Below are positions 42,982-50,459 of a DNA stretch of 59,106 nucleotides, in pieces. The stretch lies in the NCBI GenBank assembly GCA_944363615.1, contig CALVUQ010000007.1, forward strand, positions 1 through 59,106, in the 5' to 3' direction. The first letter of the stretch is position 1. Every line of letters starts with the position of its first letter. The position numbers were made by a program, and so were the translations under genes. The notes beneath the pieces were generated by a model. The model did no database searches. It was not told where the DNA came from and was given only the letters and a program-made list of their open reading frames with translations. This DNA comes from an uncultured Clostridia bacterium. GTDB lineage: Bacteria > Bacillota > Clostridia > Christensenellales > Pumilibacteraceae.

Positions 42982-44333
42982 AAGTCGCGGTTTGCGTCAA
43001 ATTCCCGTGCGGGGAAATCAATCCTTTCGACGCCTGCGCTCTGGAGGCGGCTTTAAGTTTGCCTGACGCGGATATAACCTTAGTAAGCATGTCGCCGTTA
43101 AAAGTTATGACCGCGTTTAAGGAGCTTTCTCGTTACGACAAGGTGTCGCGTGCAATACTGCTTTGCGACCCTCTTTTTGCAGGTTCGGATACGCTTGCAA
43201 CTTCTTACGTTCTTTCGCTTTTACTGAAAAGAATTTCTCCCGATATGGTGTTTTTCGGCTCCCGTTCCGTGGATTCGGACACGGCGCAGGTGCCTGCCCA
43301 GACTGCACAAAGGCTGGGTTACTCGTTTTACCCGTTCGTCATGCGGTTTTCCGGCAGCCGGGTTGTTACAAGGGAAGGGGAGTTCAGTTTAAGCTTGCCT
43401 GCTGCGCTTTCTTTCGAAAGAATAAACGTTTTGCGCTTCCCTTCCTTTCGCGCAAAACCCAAAGAGGTGGAAATTTTGTCCGCTTCCGATTTAAACGCCG
43501 ACATTTCGCGCACGGGACTTAAAGGCTCTCCCACCGAAGTCGTAAACTATGTCAGAACGGAGGGGAAAATAAGAAAATGCAGGTTTATAGATAAGGAAGA
43601 ATTTTTCCCTCTTGTCGAAAGGTTGAAAAACGTCCGTAAAAAACGCTTTGAAATAAGGGAAAGCGCGGAAAAAACCGATCTTGCGCTGGCAATAGGCGCC
43701 GGTGCGGAAGCGTATGCGCAAGCGATTGCAAAAAAAGTAATTTCGTTTCCCTTTCTGTCGGCGGAGGAAACAAAGGTAAAGACAGAAGAATATTCCCCAA
43801 AAGCGGTGATTTTCGCCTCCTCGCCCGAAAACAAAACCGTTGCGGCGTTTGCGGCGGCAAAAATGGGGTTGGGGCTGTGCGCCGACTGTACCTCGTTAAG
43901 GACGCAAAACGGCGAAATAATCGCCACCCGCCCCGTAAACAGCGGCAGAGACTACGCGGACATAATATGCAAAACGTCGCCTCTTTTAGCAACGGTTTTA
44001 AGCTTTGACGATTCAGACGGAATAATCGTTTCGGGGGGCAGAGGCTGCGAAAAAGAAACGGTAATAAAGTTTGCCGACAAGCTTAATGCAAAGATATGTT
44101 GCAGCCGCGCCGCCGTGGACGATGGAAAATTTCCTTACGACTGTCAGGTAGGGCTTACGGGTAAGGCTGTGGCGCCCGACGTTTATATAGCTTTGGGTAT
44201 TTCGGGCGCTGTTCAGCACACTTGCGGTATGGAAAACAGCGGCACGGTGATCGCCGTAAATCCCGATAAAAACGCGAGGATATTCGAATTTGCCGATTAC
44301 GGAGTCCTGGATAAAGCGGAGAATCTTTTGTAA
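42978..44333 (+). CDS. Single-chain electron transfer flavoprotein (EtfB-EtfA fusion)
   Basis: 451 residues. The first ~205 match EtfB: INPFDACALEAALSL near residue 14, AGSDTLATSYVLSLLLK near 68, DSDTAQVPAQTAQRLG near 98, RTGLKGSPTEVV near 178. The second half matches EtfA, above all its FAD domain: IIVSGGRGCEKE near 350, SRAAVDDGKFPYDCQVGLTGKAVAPDVYIALGISGA-type block near 375-410, and FEFADYGVLDKA at the end. The EtfA N-terminal domain is shortened. No stop or frameshift separates the halves. It overlaps the FGGY kinase by 4 bp. It probably takes electrons from the GlcD-like enzyme through the Fe-S protein; whether it bifurcates is unknown. Confidence 0.88.
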   Translation: MKVAVCVKFPCGEINPFDACALEAALSLPDADITLVSMSPLKVMTAFKELSRYDKVSRAILLCDPLFAGSDTLATSYVLSLLLKRISPDMVFFGSRSVDSDTAQVPAQTAQRLGYSFYPFVMRFSGSRVVTREGEFSLSLPAALSFERINVLRFPSFRAKPKEVEILSASDLNADISRTGLKGSPTEVVNYVRTEGKIRKCRFIDKEEFFPLVERLKNVRKKRFEIRESAEKTDLALAIGAGAEAYAQAIAKKVISFPFLSAEETKVKTEEYSPKAVIFASSPENKTVAAFAAAKMGLGLCADCTSLRTQNGEIIATRPVNSGRDYADIICKTSPLLATVLSFDDSDGIIVSGGRGCEKETVIKFADKLNAKICCSRAAVDDGKFPYDCQVGLTGKAVAPDVYIALGISGAVQHTCGMENSGTVIAVNPDKNARIFEFADYGVLDKAENLL

Positions 44334-44355
44334 AAACGGCGTTTTCAGGTATAAT
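44328..44355 (+). promoter_or_regulatory. Possible internal promoter before the aldolase
   Basis: TTGTAA (44328-44333), a 16-nt spacer, TATAAT (44350-44355), in the 131-bp gap between the ETF fusion and the aldolase. Confidence 0.35.
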
Positions 44356-44464
44356 CCGTTTATTTGTAAGCCTTAAGATGAATAAGATAAACCGATTATC
44401 GAATCGCAAATTAACAAAATTTTTAAAGCTACAAACATTATGAATTTTTTAAGGAGCAGAAAAG

Positions 44465-45295
44465 ATGGCTTTAGTCAATTTGAAAACAATACTCAATTCC
44501 GCAAAACAAGGCGGCTATGCCGTACCTGCGTTCAACGTTTACAATCTTGAAACGGTATCGGGAGTCGTTTCGGCCGCTCAAAAAGCCCGTTCTCCCGTGA
44601 TACTTCAGTGTTATGCGCGGCTTTTCAAGGAGGGTTCGGCTTTCTATCTTGCGCCCAGCATACTAAACGCCGCGGTAAACTCCGACGTGCCGATATGTTT
44701 TCATCTCGATCACGGCAACGGCGATACGGAGCTTATGCGCGCGTTGCGCTACGGCTGTACGGGCGTCATGACGGACGGATCGCTTCTGCCGTTTGAGGAA
44801 AACGTCGCGTTTACGAAAAGAACGGTTTCCCTCAGTGCTCCTTCAGGTGTTTCCGTCGAAGGGGAGCTGGGACATATCGGCGCCACTTCCGACGCGGAAT
44901 TTTCTGAGTTCACCGACCCGAGTGAAGCGGAAACGTTTGTGCGCGAAACGGGCGTGGACGCTTTGGCGATACTGGTGGGGACGGCGCACGGCAGGTATAA
45001 AAAAGCGCCCAGACTGGATATAGATCGTATATCCGCGATAAACAGAATCACGGACGCGGCGCTTGTGCTTCACGGCGGCAGCGGCGTTCCCGACGAGGAA
45101 ATAAAGAAGGCCATCAAAGCGGGAATATCCAAGGTCAATTTCGGCACCGACGTATGTTATTCTTTCCTGGACGCGGTTTTTGCGACTTCGCGCGACGTGT
45201 ATGCGATAGATCTGTTTATGAAAGGCGCGGTTAAAGCCGTAGCCGATTTTGCCCTGAGCAAAATAAGACTATTGGGATCGGAGAACAAAGCATGA
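44465..45295 (+). CDS. Class II aldolase (FbaA/GatY/IolJ family)
   Basis: Zinc-dependent TIM-barrel aldolase, 276 residues, cleaving a ketose bisphosphate or phosphate to DHAP and an aldehyde. YAVPAFNVYNLETVSGVV near residue 18, FHLDHGNGD near 78 (metal histidine and catalytic Asp), VEGELGHIGA near 131, GTAHGRYKKAPRLD near 172 and LHGGSGVPDEEIKKAI near 201 are the family landmarks. AAGGAG precedes the ATG. Because it sits between IolB- and PfkB-type genes it may be the IolJ-like member that splits 6-phospho-5-dehydro-2-deoxygluconate; tagatose- or fructose-bisphosphate aldolase are alternatives. Confidence 0.88.
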   Translation: MALVNLKTILNSAKQGGYAVPAFNVYNLETVSGVVSAAQKARSPVILQCYARLFKEGSAFYLAPSILNAAVNSDVPICFHLDHGNGDTELMRALRYGCTGVMTDGSLLPFEENVAFTKRTVSLSAPSGVSVEGELGHIGATSDAEFSEFTDPSEAETFVRETGVDALAILVGTAHGRYKKAPRLDIDRISAINRITDAALVLHGGSGVPDEEIKKAIKAGISKVNFGTDVCYSFLDAVFATSRDVYAIDLFMKGAVKAVADFALSKIRLLGSENKA

Positions 45296-46221
45296 AAAAA
45301 ATAGTCGGAGTGGGCGCATGCGTTTACGATACGCTTTTAGTCGTACCCGAATACCCCGAAGAGGACACTAAAGTCAAAGCCGAAAAAACGGTTACTTCGG
45401 GCGGCGGACCTGTGGCGACGGGGCTGACGGCCGCGGCGAAACTAGGCGGAGACTGCGCTTTTCTCGGCGCGCTTGCAACTGACGCCGCGGGAGATTTTCT
45501 TTTTTCCGATTTTGCCCGTTACGGAGTAGATACCCGGTTTATTCAAAGGGTACAGGGCGTAAGTTTTACATCCACCGTTCTGCTGGGACTTAACGCAAAA
45601 ACCCGCACGTGCGTTTTCGACAGGGGAACCGTAAGCAATTTTCCGCTTACCGATCAGATGAAAAAAGCCGTTGCCGAAGCGGATGTGCTGATGGTGGACG
45701 GCAATAACCTCGAAAGCGCTGCGGAGGCGGCCGAAATTGCCGTAAAGCACGGCGTAAAAGTGCTTTACGACGCGGGGGGACTTTATGCGGGAGTGGAAAA
45801 GCTTTTGCCGTATGCCGACTATCTTATTCCGTCCATGGAATTTGCGCTTAAGATTACAAACGCCGCCTGTGCCCAAAAAGCGGCGGAAATTCTGTTCGAA
45901 AGATTCTCTCCGCGCGCGGTGGTTATTACCATGGGTGAAAAGGGAGGAGTCAGTTTCGACGGCAAAAAACTCGAAAGTTATCCCGCGTTCAAAGTAAAAG
46001 CAGTCGATACCAATGGCGCGGGCGACGTGTTTCACGGTGCGTTTGCTTTCTTTCTCAGTACGGGATTCGGGTTAAGCGATTGCATAAGATATTCTTCCGC
46101 GGTTTCCGCGCTTAAATGTACTTCAACGGGCGCAAGAGCGGGCGCTCCTGATTTACAAACTCTCAAAGAATTTCTGAAAGAAAACGGAGAAGAGGCGGAA
46201 TCCTTGCGGCGGCTGTTGTAG
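45292..46221 (+). CDS. PfkB family carbohydrate kinase
   Basis: Ribokinase-fold kinase of 309 residues. SGGGPVATGLTAAAKLGG near residue 36 is the first PfkB signature, and DTNGAGDVFHGAFAFFLS near 238 is the second with the catalytic aspartate. The start overlaps the aldolase stop by 4 bp. In an iol-type pathway this position belongs to IolC (5-dehydro-2-deoxygluconokinase), but sequence alone does not separate it from fructokinase-type members. Last gene of the cluster, followed by terminators. Confidence 0.88.
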   Translation: MKKIVGVGACVYDTLLVVPEYPEEDTKVKAEKTVTSGGGPVATGLTAAAKLGGDCAFLGALATDAAGDFLFSDFARYGVDTRFIQRVQGVSFTSTVLLGLNAKTRTCVFDRGTVSNFPLTDQMKKAVAEADVLMVDGNNLESAAEAAEIAVKHGVKVLYDAGGLYAGVEKLLPYADYLIPSMEFALKITNAACAQKAAEILFERFSPRAVVITMGEKGGVSFDGKKLESYPAFKVKAVDTNGAGDVFHGAFAFFLSTGFGLSDCIRYSSAVSALKCTSTGARAGAPDLQTLKEFLKENGEEAESLRRLL

Positions 46222-46260
46222 CAGGTTTTTCCGCCGCGGAAAAATACGTCGATAAACAAA

Positions 46261-46314
46261 TTCTTTCTCGGGGCCGAAGGACTTTTGTCCTTAAGAAAGA
46301 AGTGTCGTTTTTTT
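46261..46314 (+). terminator. Hairpin after the PfkB gene
   Basis: TTCTTTC ... GAAAGAA encloses an inner AAGGAC-TTTT-GTCCTT hairpin, and a run of seven T lies shortly after (46308-46314). Confidence 0.5.
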
Positions 46315-46391
46315 AGCGTCCGATCAATCCGACGCACAAGACCGGATTTTTGCAAAACGGTTTGATCGGGAGTATGAAGGGGAGTATGAAA

Positions 46392-46435
46392 AAAACCGCG
46401 TGAGGAAGGTTCCCGTTCACGCGGTTTTATTTTTT
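46392..46435. terminator. Bidirectional terminator between two convergent sugar clusters
   Basis: A perfect 12-bp stem (AAAACCGCGTGA / TCACGCGGTTTT) with A-run on one side and T-run on the other. Confidence 0.8.
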
Positions 46436-46521
46436 AAAAGTAGCTGCGCTTTAGTTTTTTGTCCTTTCGGTATTTAAACTGCGTTTTAACAGATAAAAAC
46501 CTAAGTGCGAAAAAAATAAAA

Positions 46522-47661
46522 TCAATCGCAAAGCAGTTTTTCGTCGCATTCGCCGCCGTAATACAGCGACGGTAAAGGCGCGGGCCTTGAAAAATTGTCG
46601 TTTAAAATTTCGCAAATACCTGTTTCGCCGCATTTTTCTGCCGCGGCAAGTACTTTCATTACATGCAGTCCCATATCCGGTGAAATCCGTTGCGGCCTGT
46701 TTTTCAGTATTGACCAAGCAAGTTCGGCCGCGCCCAATCCGCGCGAGTCCTCAAGATACGGGTGCGTAAAAGATATGGCGTTTTTTTCGTCTCCGCGCGT
46801 TTTTATATAAATTCTGTCGCCGAAGTTGTTGGGGTCGCCCAGGTAAAGAATACCTTCATCGCCGTAAACGTTAAAAATCGTTTCGTTTCCGAAAAGTTCG
46901 CTGGTAATAAACAGATTGCCGATGACGCCCTTGTCGAATTCCAGAGTAACCGCCATGGTGTTGGGCGTTTTTACCGCAAAATTTTCTTCAAAACGCGAGT
47001 GGTTCGGGTTAAGGTAGGGACGAATCGGATTTCTCGTGAAAGAATTTCCCCAAACGCGCCTTATCGGTCCGAACAGATTGATAAGGTTATAAATGTAATA
47101 TCCGCCCATATCGTAAGGAATGCCACCGCCGGGGTACATGACCGAAAATTTACGCTTTAAGTCGTCCGCGTCGTTTTTTACAAGATGATAGCCGCGTATC
47201 AGAACGGCGTTGAAACCGACGGGATTTCCTATCATTCCGCCGTCGAGTATTTTCCGTGCCGTCTGCCAGCTTCCGCCCAAAAAGGTATCGGGGGCAACGC
47301 TTAATCTCAGATTTCTGCTTTTTGCCAGCGCGTAAAGTTCTTCCGCCTCGGAAACCGTCACCGCCATGCATTTTTCGGAGTAAACGTTTTTCCCGTTTTG
47401 AAGGGCTGCTTTGGTTATCTCGTAATGCGAAGACGGGTAGGTAAGGTTTATGATAAGTCCGATTTCTTTGTCGGACATTATCTGCTCAACCGAACGCATT
47501 CTGATCCCGTATTTTTCCGATTTTTCGCGCGCTTTTTCCTCTACGAGGTCAGCGCAGGAGTCAAGATCGATGACGGAAAACTTTTCCTTCAGATTTTTAA
47601 GGTAAATGTCGCTGATCATGCCGCAGCCGATTACCGCAGTCTTAATTTTCTTATATTTCAT
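46522..47661 (-). CDS. Gfo/Idh/MocA family oxidoreductase (IolG-like)
   Basis: 379 residues. Rossmann start TAVIGCGMISDIYLKNL; the usual EKP motif is EKC here (VYSEKCMAVT near residue 96), keeping the catalytic lysine. The large C-terminal domain has GGGIPYDMGGYYIYNLINLFG near 174. Family members include inositol, scyllo-inositol and many other sugar dehydrogenases. The start overlaps the IolE-like gene by 4 bp, so they form an operon, convergent to the ETF cluster. Together they may prepare the substrate for that cluster, which is inference from position. Confidence 0.82.
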   Translation of the reverse strand: MKYKKIKTAVIGCGMISDIYLKNLKEKFSVIDLDSCADLVEEKAREKSEKYGIRMRSVEQIMSDKEIGLIINLTYPSSHYEITKAALQNGKNVYSEKCMAVTVSEAEELYALAKSRNLRLSVAPDTFLGGSWQTARKILDGGMIGNPVGFNAVLIRGYHLVKNDADDLKRKFSVMYPGGGIPYDMGGYYIYNLINLFGPIRRVWGNSFTRNPIRPYLNPNHSRFEENFAVKTPNTMAVTLEFDKGVIGNLFITSELFGNETIFNVYGDEGILYLGDPNNFGDRIYIKTRGDEKNAISFTHPYLEDSRGLGAAELAWSILKNRPQRISPDMGLHVMKVLAAAEKCGETGICEILNDNFSRPAPLPSLYYGGECDEKLLCD

Positions 47662-48452
47662 TCGTCTGCCCCCATGCGCTTCATAAAGTCATAGCTTGCC
47701 TTTACGCATTCAAAAACGTCCTCGCCGTAGCTTTCGTCCTGCTCGACGATGTTGTAAAGAGTGTTCGCCTTTTTTGCGGCGGCAATTATTTTCTTCCAAT
47801 CCAGGTTTCCTCTGCCGACGGGGGCGAAAATCTTTTTGACGTTTTCGATTTTATCGCCCTCCTGCGGCTTTTTAATCGCGTAATCTTTAAAGTGCAGAAA
47901 ATCTATGCGGTCCGCGTGCGCAAGTATGTAGTCGGCGGGATCGGCTCCTCCCGACTGAATCCAGTGCGTGTCCGGCATAAGCGTAAGGATTTCGGGGTCG
48001 GTGTTCTTTTCCAGGATGTCGATCGCTCTTTGCCCGTCGATTTTGTAAAACTCAAACGCGTGCGAGTGATAAAGCAGTTTGATTCCCAGTTTTTTTGTCA
48101 ATGCGCCCGCCTCGTTGACTACGTCGCAATAGCGTTTCATCGCTTCCGCAGAATCCAGTGCGGAGTAGGGCATCGAGTGAATCCCGATATACCTGAAACC
48201 GAAAGCCGCCTTAAGAGCGTCTATGCGGCTTATCTTATTTTTAATCTCTTCCACCTTAAATGCGGAGGAGATAATATGCATGCCTAAACTTTCGGTAAGG
48301 CTTTTAAGTTTTGTAAGGTCGGTATCGTCGGGCACCGTGTACTGGATATTTTCGTATCCGATGATTCTCAGCTTTTTCAAAGTTTTTTCAAGTTCTTCGT
48401 TTGTTTTGGTGTAATCCCTCATGGTAAACATTTGTAAAGCTATCTTGCTCAT
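47658..48452 (-). CDS. Sugar phosphate isomerase/epimerase (IolE-like TIM barrel)
   Basis: 264 residues of the xylose-isomerase-like TIM barrel family (AP endonuclease 2 superfamily). IALQMFTMRDYTKTNEELEKTLKKL at the start, GIKLLYHSHAFEF near 118, LMPDTHWIQSGGADPADYI near 155, HFKDYA near 183 and GRGNLDWKKIIAAAKKA near 206 give the metal-site histidine, aspartate and glutamate positions. The family includes inosose dehydratase, ketose epimerases and isomerases. AAGGTGA precedes the ATG. It is paired with an IolG-like oxidoreductase under an AraC regulator. Confidence 0.85.
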   Translation of the reverse strand: MSKIALQMFTMRDYTKTNEELEKTLKKLRIIGYENIQYTVPDDTDLTKLKSLTESLGMHIISSAFKVEEIKNKISRIDALKAAFGFRYIGIHSMPYSALDSAEAMKRYCDVVNEAGALTKKLGIKLLYHSHAFEFYKIDGQRAIDILEKNTDPEILTLMPDTHWIQSGGADPADYILAHADRIDFLHFKDYAIKKPQEGDKIENVKKIFAPVGRGNLDWKKIIAAAKKANTLYNIVEQDESYGEDVFECVKASYDFMKRMGADE

Positions 48453-48486
48453 CGCAGGTCACCTTCCGTTTAAATTTTGTAAGAAT

Positions 48487-48492
48487 ATTATA
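48487..48492 (-). promoter_or_regulatory. Likely -10 of the IolE/IolG-like operon, without -35
   Basis: TATAAT on the minus strand about 35 bp before the IolE-like start. The -35 position falls in the preceding terminator stem and does not match consensus, which suits activation by the AraC protein encoded upstream. Confidence 0.35.
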
Positions 48493-48501
48493 TCATAAGA
48501 A

Positions 48502-48535
48502 AAAATGCGCCTGCCTTTCGGAATTAAGCGCATTT
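48502..48535 (-). terminator. Terminator after the second AraC gene
   Basis: On the minus strand AAATGCGC pairs with GCGCATTT, followed by T-run. Confidence 0.6.
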
Positions 48536-48545
48536 GTTTCAAAAA

Positions 48546-49340
48546 TTACGATTTTTTGTTCCGCCTTTGCGGAGATTTGCCGTATGCTTTGTTGTAAGAG
48601 CGGTAAAAAGTGCTTTGCGAATCGAACCCGCATTTTATATAGGCTTCGGTTACGGTTATGCGGTGAGTTGCGTCGTTTTCCAGAATGGACCTGACGTTAT
48701 ATGCCCTTACGGTGTTCAGATAATCCCTTAAGTGCATTCCTAAATATTGATTGAAAAGTTTTGAAAAATAGTTTGCCGAATAACCGAAGTCTGAGGAAAG
48801 CGAATTAAGCGTTATGTTTTCGCTGTAATGAACGTCGATATAATCCACAATCTGCCTTATGATGTGAGTTTCCTTTTTTTCATCGCTTTTTACGGGGCTG
48901 TAAAATTTTAACAGCAGCCCCAAAAGAAGACAGGCTATTCCGGTGTCCGTCGCCTCATTGCCCGCATATTTAATAAGATTGAGTACGGTGCCGAAAATTT
49001 CTTTATTTGCCGTTTTATCGTTCAATAATGTCGGAAAACAGATCCTGCCGCCGCGGAAAAAAGGTTCGGAAATTTTTTTCCCCATTATGAACACATGAGT
49101 AACCGCGCCCTTATACGATTTATAGGAATGAAGGTCAAAGCGGTTGACAAAAACGGCGTCTCCGCCGCGCGCGGCAAAAGTATCGCCGTTCACGGTGGTT
49201 TCTATTTCTCCTTTTTCAAGATAAACTATTTCCGTGCTTTCGTGAAAATGCGTGGCAAATACGGTATTCTCCTTTTTTTCGGAATTCATATATTGCAGTT
49301 TTTCTTCTTCGTCTCTGAACTTTTCGTAAACCAATTCCAT
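48546..49340 (-). CDS. AraC family transcriptional regulator (IolE/IolG-like unit)
   Basis: 264 residues: cupin sensor domain with ATHFHESTEIVYLEKGEIETTVNG near residue 29 and FVNRFDLHSYKS near 68, then AraC helix-turn-helix pair with LSSDFGYSANYFSKLFNQYLGMHLRDYL near 186 and IKCGFDSQSTFYRSYNKAYGKSP near 232. AAGGAC precedes the ATG. It lies directly before the two genes it probably activates, separated by a terminator. The ligand is presumably a sugar. Confidence 0.88.
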   Translation of the reverse strand: MELVYEKFRDEEEKLQYMNSEKKENTVFATHFHESTEIVYLEKGEIETTVNGDTFAARGGDAVFVNRFDLHSYKSYKGAVTHVFIMGKKISEPFFRGGRICFPTLLNDKTANKEIFGTVLNLIKYAGNEATDTGIACLLLGLLLKFYSPVKSDEKKETHIIRQIVDYIDVHYSENITLNSLSSDFGYSANYFSKLFNQYLGMHLRDYLNTVRAYNVRSILENDATHRITVTEAYIKCGFDSQSTFYRSYNKAYGKSPQRRNKKS

Positions 49341-49471
49341 TATTTTATGTCCTTAATATTGATTTTTCGCAACGCGGCTACCGTGATTCGCTTTGTCAGA
49401 TATGTTTTTCCGATTAAAATATTGACTGCCGATGACTAAATGTTTACTTAAAAATGAGGCTTGTGAAGATT

Positions 49472-49499
49472 ATTATACCACATGATTTGTTGTCTGCAA
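49472..49499 (-). promoter_or_regulatory. Promoter of the second AraC gene
   Basis: On the minus strand: TTGCAG (49494-49499), a 16-nt spacer, TATAAT (49472-49477). Confidence 0.5.
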
Positions 49500-49680
49500 T
49501 CGATTTTTGATTTTTTCGTAAAAACCGTTTTGTCCGAATTACGCAGAACGTTTAAGAATTTTTATTCGGCGTTAAGCGGAATTCGGGCCGTAAATTTCCG
49601 TGTTTTGCCGCGATGAAAAAAAATTCCTTTTTTTGTCTTGAAATTTATACAAATATTTTTTTTAAACCCATATAAAACCG

Positions 49681-49709
49681 TTGACAAACACCGCAATAAT
49701 CGGTATAAT
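49681..49709 (+). promoter_or_regulatory. Consensus promoter of rex
   Basis: TTGACA (49681-49686), a 17-nt spacer, TATAAT (49704-49709): a perfect match to both hexamers. Confidence 0.8.
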
Positions 49710-49748
49710 TTTATCGATATATCCGAGGAGAGTCGTCAGTATTTACCG

Positions 49749-50399
49749 ATGAAAGAGTGTAAAGAGACAATACAGATATCCAAAGCCGCGCTGGCGCGCA
49801 TGCCGGGGTATCTGATATACCTCAAAAACCGCAGGGCGGAAGGGGTAAACTTTATATCCTCCACGGTTATGGCGGAGGACCTTAAACAGAATCCCGTACA
49901 GGTAAGGAAGGATCTTGCGGTGGTTTCTCACTGTCCGGGAAAACCCAAACTGGGGTTTGAAATAGGCGGACTCATATCGGATATAGAGGATTTTCTGGGT
50001 TACAACAACACCAGCGAGGCGGTAATCGTGGGCGTGGGGCAGCTGGGAAAAACGCTTTTGTCCTACGGCGGGTTCGAATCTTACGGACTGAGCATAGTCG
50101 CGGGGTTCGACGCGCGTCCCGACGTCGCGGGCAAAGAGTGGTGCGGCAAAAAGATATTTTCCGTCGACCGCTTCAGCGAGCTTGTGCGCAGAATGAACAT
50201 TTTAATCGGCATCATCACCGTACCAAAAGAACAGGCTCAGATCGTGTGCGACATGATGATAGACGCAGGGATAAGGGCGATATGGAATTTTGCGCCCGCG
50301 CATCTGGTGATTCCGGAGGGGATAGCGGTAAAAAACGAAGATCTTGCCGCGTCGCTGGCGCTTTTATCCAAGCAGCTTCGGGACCAATTGGGCAAATGA
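49749..50399 (+). CDS. rex: Redox-sensing transcriptional repressor Rex
   Basis: Senses the NADH/NAD+ ratio and represses fermentation genes when NAD+ is high. 216 residues from the ATG at 49749: winged helix (ISKAALARMPGYLIYLKNRR, then FISSTVMAEDLKQNPVQVRKDLAVVS), Rossmann start EAVIVGVGQLGKTLLSYGGF near residue 97, and the C-terminal swapped helix. An open frame continues upstream to 49638 but covers the promoter, so it is not used. GAGGAG lies about 20 nt before the ATG, farther than usual. Its neighbours adhE and the hydrogenases are classic Rex targets. Confidence 0.93.
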   Translation: MKECKETIQISKAALARMPGYLIYLKNRRAEGVNFISSTVMAEDLKQNPVQVRKDLAVVSHCPGKPKLGFEIGGLISDIEDFLGYNNTSEAVIVGVGQLGKTLLSYGGFESYGLSIVAGFDARPDVAGKEWCGKKIFSVDRFSELVRRMNILIGIITVPKEQAQIVCDMMIDAGIRAIWNFAPAHLVIPEGIAVKNEDLAASLALLSKQLRDQLGK

Positions 50400-50459
50400 C
50401 TTTATAAAAAGTCTTGTCATATAAAAACAGTATAAAATTTTCCAACAGGAGATTTGATT

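Noticed and set aside
49638..49748. 37-residue N-terminal extension of Rex
   Set aside because: It overlaps the perfect-consensus promoter and so would not be transcribed.
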